From assembly GCA_003558175.1 (NCBI GenBank), contig PWMO01000271.1, positions 1 through 9,726 of the forward strand: a stretch of 9,726 nucleotides of DNA, in the 5' to 3' direction. Shown here in pieces: positions 5,950 through 9,726 of the stretch (position 1 is the first letter of the stretch; every line of letters starts with the position of its first letter). The position numbers were made by a program, and so were the translations under genes. A model generated the notes under the pieces. It was not told where the DNA came from, made no database searches, and saw nothing but the letters and a program-made list of their open reading frames with translations. The DNA comes from Spirochaetaceae bacterium (GTDB lineage Bacteria; Spirochaetota; Spirochaetia; DSM-27196; PWMO01).

Positions 5950-6714
5950 ATGTCCAATCGTCACAAGCCGGGAGAGGCCGGACAAAATACTCACGGTCAA
6001 GACACGTCGCTGGAGAGCGGCGCTGCTACCGCTGCGCAGCAGACGCCAACCGGCGCAGGTTCGACGCCCGAAGATGAGGCTCAGCAGGAGACGCAACAGG
6101 CCGATGCAAAGGCGGAGGGTTCCCGGAGCTCTGCCGCTGCTTCGGGAGAAGATGGAGCGCAGCCGGGCAGTGGGGCGGAGCAAGCCGGCAGTGGGGCGGG
6201 GCAGGCGAGCCGGCGAGCAGAAGCCGCTGACGAAGGCACGATTCTGAAGGCGCGGGTAGCCGAACTGGAAGCGGAACTGAGCGATTTAAAAGACCAGTAT
6301 TTGCGCCGGCAGGCGGAATTCGAGAACTCACGCAAGAGGCTCCAACGGGAGAAAGAAGACGCGATCGCGTTCGCCAACAAGCAGTTGCTGCTCGATATGG
6401 TCGCCATCATTGACGACTTCGAGCGGGCAATACAGTCTGCGGAGGAGTCTCGCGACTTCGATTCGTTCCACGACGGGATCGTTCTCATAGAGAAGCAGCT
6501 TGTCGGTATGCTGGAGCGCAAGTGGGCGTTGAAGCGTTTCGATTCCGAAGGGGAACCGTTTGACCCTCAGTATCACGAGGCACTCATGACCGAAGAAATT
6601 CCGGAACATGAGCAGTCGATGGTACTTGAGGATTTTCAGAAGGGATACCTGCTGAATGACAGAGTTTTGCGATCCGCCAAAGTCAAGGTTTCCGTACCGG
6701 CAGCGCGCTCGTAG
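5950..6714 (+). CDS. grpE: GrpE nucleotide exchange factor
   Basis: A 254-residue protein. GrpE dimers release ADP from DnaK and so reset the Hsp70 cycle in the cytoplasm. Residues 1 to about 95 are a low-complexity Ala/Gln/Glu/Gly/Ser extension, longer than in E. coli GrpE (197 residues in total). From about residue 98 the typical long dimerisation helix runs (KARVAELEAELSDLKDQYLR, then RQAEFENSRKRLQREKED). The C-terminal beta domain follows, with the family motifs FDPQYHEALM and GYLLNDRVLRSAKVKVS (from residue 232). The gene lies 90 bp before dnaK, as expected for a chaperone cluster, and probably shares its transcript. The intergenic 90 bp shows an imperfect repeat of CGTCGTCG (6715-6722 and 6740-6747) but no convincing promoter. 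The identification is secure; only the start choice (5950 versus 5920) carries some doubt. Confidence 0.95.
   Translation: MSNRHKPGEAGQNTHGQDTSLESGAATAAQQTPTGAGSTPEDEAQQETQQADAKAEGSRSSAAASGEDGAQPGSGAEQAGSGAGQASRRAEAADEGTILKARVAELEAELSDLKDQYLRRQAEFENSRKRLQREKEDAIAFANKQLLLDMVAIIDDFERAIQSAEESRDFDSFHDGIVLIEKQLVGMLERKWALKRFDSEGEPFDPQYHEALMTEEIPEHEQSMVLEDFQKGYLLNDRVLRSAKVKVSVPAARS
6166..6207 (+). repeat. In-frame 21-bp duplication in the grpE N-terminal region
   Basis: Two adjacent 21-bp units (6166-6186 and 6187-6207) match at 18 of 21 positions and encode GSGAEQA followed by GSGAGQA. The duplication is confined to the disordered N-terminal extension of GrpE, where length changes should be tolerated. 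Confidence 0.75.
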
Positions 6715-6788
6715 CGTCGTCGCCAGATCGCCGTATAGACGTCGTCGGCCGATTGTTCGTATGTTAACTACACAGTTCAGGGAGACGT

Positions 6789-6796
6789 AAGAGGAG
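6789..6796 (+). promoter_or_regulatory. Ribosome binding site deciding the dnaK start
   Basis: AAGAGGAG ends 8 nt before ATG 6805, an ideal distance. The in-frame TTG at 6799 lies only 2 nt after this site, too close to be used, so DnaK begins [14 protein letters not shown]. Confidence 0.8.
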
Positions 6797-6804
6797 TTTT
6801 GTTT

Positions 6805-8736
6805 ATGGGACGCATCATAGGAATTGATCTTGGAACTACAAACTCGTGTGTCGCCGTAATGGAAGGTGGCGAGCCGATTGTCATTCAGAATGCTGAAGGG
6901 CAGCGGACGACACCCTCCATGGTGGCGTACACCAACAAAGGTGAGCGACTGGTCGGGCAACCAGCCAAGAACCAGATGGTCACCAACCCCGAACATACCA
7001 TTTTCTCGATCAAGCGCTTCATGGGTCGTCGTCACGAAGAGGTGGGTGAAGAGCTCGGCATGGTGCCGTACCACGTGTCCAAAGACGGCTCCGGCGGCGT
7101 GCGCATTGATGTGGGGGATAAGCACTATTCGCCACCGGAGATCTCGGCTGCGGGGCTGCAGAAGATGCGAGAGACCGCCGAGGACTATCTTGGCGAGAAG
7201 GTGAATGAGGCGGTTATTACGGTGCCTGCCTATTTCAACGACGCGCAACGGCAGGCTACAAAGGACGCCGGTCGGATCTCCGGGCTCGAAGTCAAGCGCA
7301 TCGTGAACGAGCCGACCGCAGCGGCGCTGGCCTACGGGTTCGGCAAGGATAAGAAAGAAGAGCGCATAGCGGTATACGACCTCGGGGGCGGAACGTTCGA
7401 TATCTCGATCCTTGAACTGGGAGACGGGGTCTTTGAAGTCAAGTCCACCAACGGAGACACCCATCTCGGTGGCGACAATTTTGACCAGCGAGTTATCGAC
7501 TGGCTTGTTGCCAGTTTCAAAAGTGACTACGGGATCGACCTGTCCAAGGACAGGATGGCGCTGCAGCGTCTGAAAGAGGCGGCCGAGAAAGCCAAGAAGG
7601 AGCTGTCGAGCACCCAGACTACCGAGATCAATCTGCCGTTCATCACGGCCGACTCCTCGGGTCCCAAGCACATGCAGTACTCGTTGTCGCGTTCCAGGTT
7701 CGAGCAGATGGTGGCCGATCTGATCGAGAAGACCAAGGGACCGTGCCAGAACGCCCTCAAGGACGCCGGCGTATCGGCAGGAGACATAGACGAGGTAATC
7801 CTGGTTGGCGGTTCAACCAGAATCCCCGCCGTCCAGGCGCTGGTAAAGGAGCTTTTCAAGCGTGATCCTCACAAGGGAGTCAACCCCGACGAAGTAGTAG
7901 CGGTTGGAGCGGCCATTCAGGGTGGCATTCTGGGCGGCGACGTCAAGGACGTACTGCTGCTCGACGTTACGCCGCTTTCGCTGGGCATCGAGACGCTCGG
8001 CGGCGTCTTCACCAAGTTGATAGAGCGCAACACCACCATTCCGACGCGCAAGAGCCAGATCTTCTCCACCGCGGCCGACGGCCAGACGGCGGTATCAATT
8101 CATGTCCTTCAGGGCGAGCGCGAGATGGCGGCCCAGAACCGGACGCTCGGCAGGTTTGATCTTGTCGGTATTCCGGCCGCACCGCGCGGGGTGCCGCAGA
8201 TTGAAGTTTCGTTTGACATTGACGCCAACGGCATCGTGCACGTATCCGCCAAAGACCTGGGAACCGGCAAAGAGCAGAAGATACGCATCGAGTCCTCTTC
8301 CGGGCTGTCCGAGGCTGAGATCGAGAAGATGGTCAAAGAAGCCGACCTGCACGCTGAGGAGGACAAGAAGACGCGGCAGCGGGCGGAAGCGCGCAACGAA
8401 GCTGATTCACTGATCTACTCGACCGAGAAGTCGCTCGGTGACTACGGTGACAAGCTGGCTGAGGCTGACAAAGAGACTATCCAGAAGGCGATCGAAGAGC
8501 TGAGGCAGGCACTCGAGGCCGACGATGTCGAACAGATCAAAGCTAAGAACGAGGCGTTGAAGCAGGCTTCCTACAAGCTCGCGGAGGAGGTCTACAAACA
8601 CGCCAATCCCGAACAGGAAGGTGGTGGTCCGCAAGGAGGCGCCGAAGGGGACGGTTCGTCTGGCGACGCGTCCGCAGGTGATGACGTTGAGGATGTTGAC
8701 TACGAGGTGGTCGACGACGAAGAAAAGACCGACTGA
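6805..8736 (+). CDS. dnaK: Hsp70 chaperone DnaK
   Basis: A full-length 643-residue Hsp70 that binds unfolded polypeptides in ATP-driven cycles with DnaJ and GrpE. The nucleotide domain starts with [14 protein letters not shown] (Asp8). It has the catalytic Lys70 in SIKRFMGRR, the phosphate motif DLGGGTFD (Thr197, matching E. coli Thr199) and the region after residue 75 carrying the insertion typical of Gram-negative-type DnaK. The interdomain linker is VLLLDVTPL from residue 383. The substrate domain follows, with the helical lid to about residue 600, then a Gly/Gln-rich disordered tail ending [10 protein letters not shown], similar to other bacterial DnaK tails. All key residues I checked are present and I see no truncation. 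It lies between grpE (90 bp) and dnaJ (20 bp) and is likely co-expressed with both. Confidence 0.98.
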   Translation: MGRIIGIDLGTTNSCVAVMEGGEPIVIQNAEGQRTTPSMVAYTNKGERLVGQPAKNQMVTNPEHTIFSIKRFMGRRHEEVGEELGMVPYHVSKDGSGGVRIDVGDKHYSPPEISAAGLQKMRETAEDYLGEKVNEAVITVPAYFNDAQRQATKDAGRISGLEVKRIVNEPTAAALAYGFGKDKKEERIAVYDLGGGTFDISILELGDGVFEVKSTNGDTHLGGDNFDQRVIDWLVASFKSDYGIDLSKDRMALQRLKEAAEKAKKELSSTQTTEINLPFITADSSGPKHMQYSLSRSRFEQMVADLIEKTKGPCQNALKDAGVSAGDIDEVILVGGSTRIPAVQALVKELFKRDPHKGVNPDEVVAVGAAIQGGILGGDVKDVLLLDVTPLSLGIETLGGVFTKLIERNTTIPTRKSQIFSTAADGQTAVSIHVLQGEREMAAQNRTLGRFDLVGIPAAPRGVPQIEVSFDIDANGIVHVSAKDLGTGKEQKIRIESSSGLSEAEIEKMVKEADLHAEEDKKTRQRAEARNEADSLIYSTEKSLGDYGDKLAEADKETIQKAIEELRQALEADDVEQIKAKNEALKQASYKLAEEVYKHANPEQEGGGPQGGAEGDGSSGDASAGDDVEDVDYEVVDDEEKTD

Positions 8737-8743
8737 TTGCGTC

Positions 8744-8748
8744 AGGGG
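8744..8748 (+). promoter_or_regulatory. Ribosome binding site deciding the dnaJ TTG start
   Basis: AGGGG lies 8 nt before TTG 8757. The TTG opens directly into the J-domain sequence [10 protein letters not shown], the universal DnaJ beginning, so the rare start codon is well supported. Confidence 0.75.
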
Positions 8749-8756
8749 TCACGACG

Positions 8757-9726
8757 TTGGCTAAGCGAGACTACTACGAGGTGCTCGGCATACAGCAGGG
8801 TGCCTCTAAAGAAGAGATCAAGAAGGCGTATCGAAGGATTGCGGTCGAGAATCACCCCGACCGTAACCCCGGCGATTCGGAGGCCGAAGAGCGCTTCAAG
8901 GAAGCAACCGAAGCGTACGAGGTGCTGGCGGACGACGGTAAGCGGCAGGCGTATGACCAGTTTGGCTTTGCCGGGGTTGAAGGCATGGGCGGCGCCGGTG
9001 GCGGCTTCCAGGACTTCTCAAGCGTCTTCCGGGATTTTGAAGACATATTTGGTGACTTCTCCGGGATCTTTGATACATTTTTTGGCGGCGGTGGACGCAG
9101 GGCGCGCTCCGGCCGCGGCGGTGTCGCTCGCGGCGCCGATCTGCGTTACGACCTGGAGATCACATTTACCGAGGCTGTCTTTGGTACCAGGAAAGAGATA
9201 GCGTATCGGCGTCACGCATCGTGTGACCAGTGCAACGGCAGTGGAAGTGAAGCGGGCAGTGGTCGCAAGACCTGCACGAACTGTGGCGGCGCAGGGCAGG
9301 TGCGGCGAAGCTCCGGCTTCTTCTCTATCGCATCTCCGTGTCCAGATTGCAACGGTGAAGGGTTTGTGATTGAAGACCCGTGCAAGAAGTGCCGCGGCGT
9401 GGGTGTTGTCGAAAAACAGCAGAAGGTCAAAGTCACCATTCCTGCCGGGATGGACAACGGAAAGCGCATCAGCATATCCGGACAGGGAGATGCCGGACCG
9501 GGAGGTGGACCGGCAGGCGACCTCTACGTTGTAGTGCGGGTGCGACCGCACGAGTATTTCGAGCGCCACGGCAACGATGTCTACTGTGTCATTCCTATCT
9601 CGATCTCGCAGGCGGCGCTTGGCGGTGAGATCAGCGTCCCCACGCTCGATGACCGTCGCGCAAAAGTCAAGATACCTGCCGGGACGCAAAACGACCGCGT
9701 GCTGCGGCTCAAGAACGAGGGGGTTC
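8757..9726 (+). CDS. dnaJ: Hsp40 co-chaperone DnaJ, cut off at window end
   Basis: The first 323 residues are visible, in an uninterrupted frame with no stop before the edge. DnaJ delivers substrates to DnaK and stimulates its ATPase. The J domain (about 1-70) has the essential HPD tripeptide at 33-35 within [11 protein letters not shown] Gly/Phe-rich region (about 70-125) contains [18 protein letters not shown], including the regulatory DIF motif. Four zinc-binding CxxCxGxG motifs follow: CDQCNGSG (Cys156), CTNCGGAG (Cys173), CPDCNGEG (Cys195) and CKKCRGVG (Cys209), making it a class I (DnaJ/DNAJA-type) protein. The substrate-binding beta domains then begin and run off the edge, with about 50-60 residues probably missing. 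The start is TTG, 20 bp after the dnaK stop, with AGGGG 8 nt upstream. The whole is canonical and the gene probably shares the dnaK transcript. Confidence 0.96.
   Translation, partial: MAKRDYYEVLGIQQGASKEEIKKAYRRIAVENHPDRNPGDSEAEERFKEATEAYEVLADDGKRQAYDQFGFAGVEGMGGAGGGFQDFSSVFRDFEDIFGDFSGIFDTFFGGGGRRARSGRGGVARGADLRYDLEITFTEAVFGTRKEIAYRRHASCDQCNGSGSEAGSGRKTCTNCGGAGQVRRSSGFFSIASPCPDCNGEGFVIEDPCKKCRGVGVVEKQQKVKVTIPAGMDNGKRISISGQGDAGPGGGPAGDLYVVVRVRPHEYFERHGNDVYCVIPISISQAALGGEISVPTLDDRRAKVKIPAGTQNDRVLRLKNEGV

Noticed and set aside
6715..6804. Possible separate dnaK promoter (TATGTT near 6759, TTGTTC near 6753)
   Set aside because: No -35/-10 pair with 16-18 bp spacing could be assembled, so I leave dnaK as part of the grpE transcript.
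6328..7671. A 447-codon open frame on the - strand opposite grpE and dnaK
   Set aside because: Long antisense frames opposite dnaK are a known product of GC-rich codon bias. The translation has no domain I recognise, while the + strand encodes unambiguous GrpE and DnaK.
8737..9201. A 154-codon + strand frame over the start of dnaJ
   Set aside because: It is out of frame with the clear J domain and zinc motifs of DnaJ (frame from 8757) and has an Arg/Ser-rich translation typical of a shadow frame.

Overview
The window is about 9.7 kb of high-GC bacterial chromosome, with every recognisable gene on the + strand. It most likely comes from a free-living, high-GC spirochaete of the Spirochaeta/Alkalispirochaeta kind. 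Three things suggest this: a cysteine-free, roughly 1,070-residue membrane-anchored coiled-coil protein of the sort I recall as the spirochaete 'SpiroCoCo' family, its position next to grpE-dnaK-dnaJ, and a DnaK with the Gram-negative-type nucleotide-domain insertion. The assignment comes from memory and motif reading, not from a search.

Region 1 (1-2392) is a tight gene cluster: the C-terminal end of an ExbB/TolQ-type proton-channel subunit, ExbD (ATGA overlap), a TonB-like energy transducer (9-bp gap), and a HAD-family phosphatase (20-bp gap). The first three would form one proton-motive-force-driven machine that powers outer-membrane transport. The HAD enzyme is probably only co-transcribed.

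Region 2 (2393-5753) begins with a 148-bp intergenic stretch holding a 21-bp tandem repeat that can fold into a hairpin, a TATAAT -10 box and a strong Shine-Dalgarno sequence. The long coiled-coil protein follows. It has one N-terminal membrane helix, about 1,000 almost proline-free residues and a small C-terminal helix-turn-helix-like module. Its middle carries eight consecutive ~18-residue units with an aromatic residue at or near the start of most units. This is the least understood gene here and the best candidate for new biology.

Region 3 (5754-9726) is the Hsp70 chaperone cluster. A 196-bp leader with a likely sigma-70-type promoter is followed by grpE, dnaK and dnaJ, the last cut off by the window edge. 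GrpE has a long low-complexity N-terminal extension, DnaK is canonical, and DnaJ has a TTG start and all four zinc motifs. I saw no CIRCE element, so HrcA control of this copy is not supported by the visible sequence. No gap between genes exceeds 200 bp. I found no tRNA, rRNA, CRISPR or mobile element.
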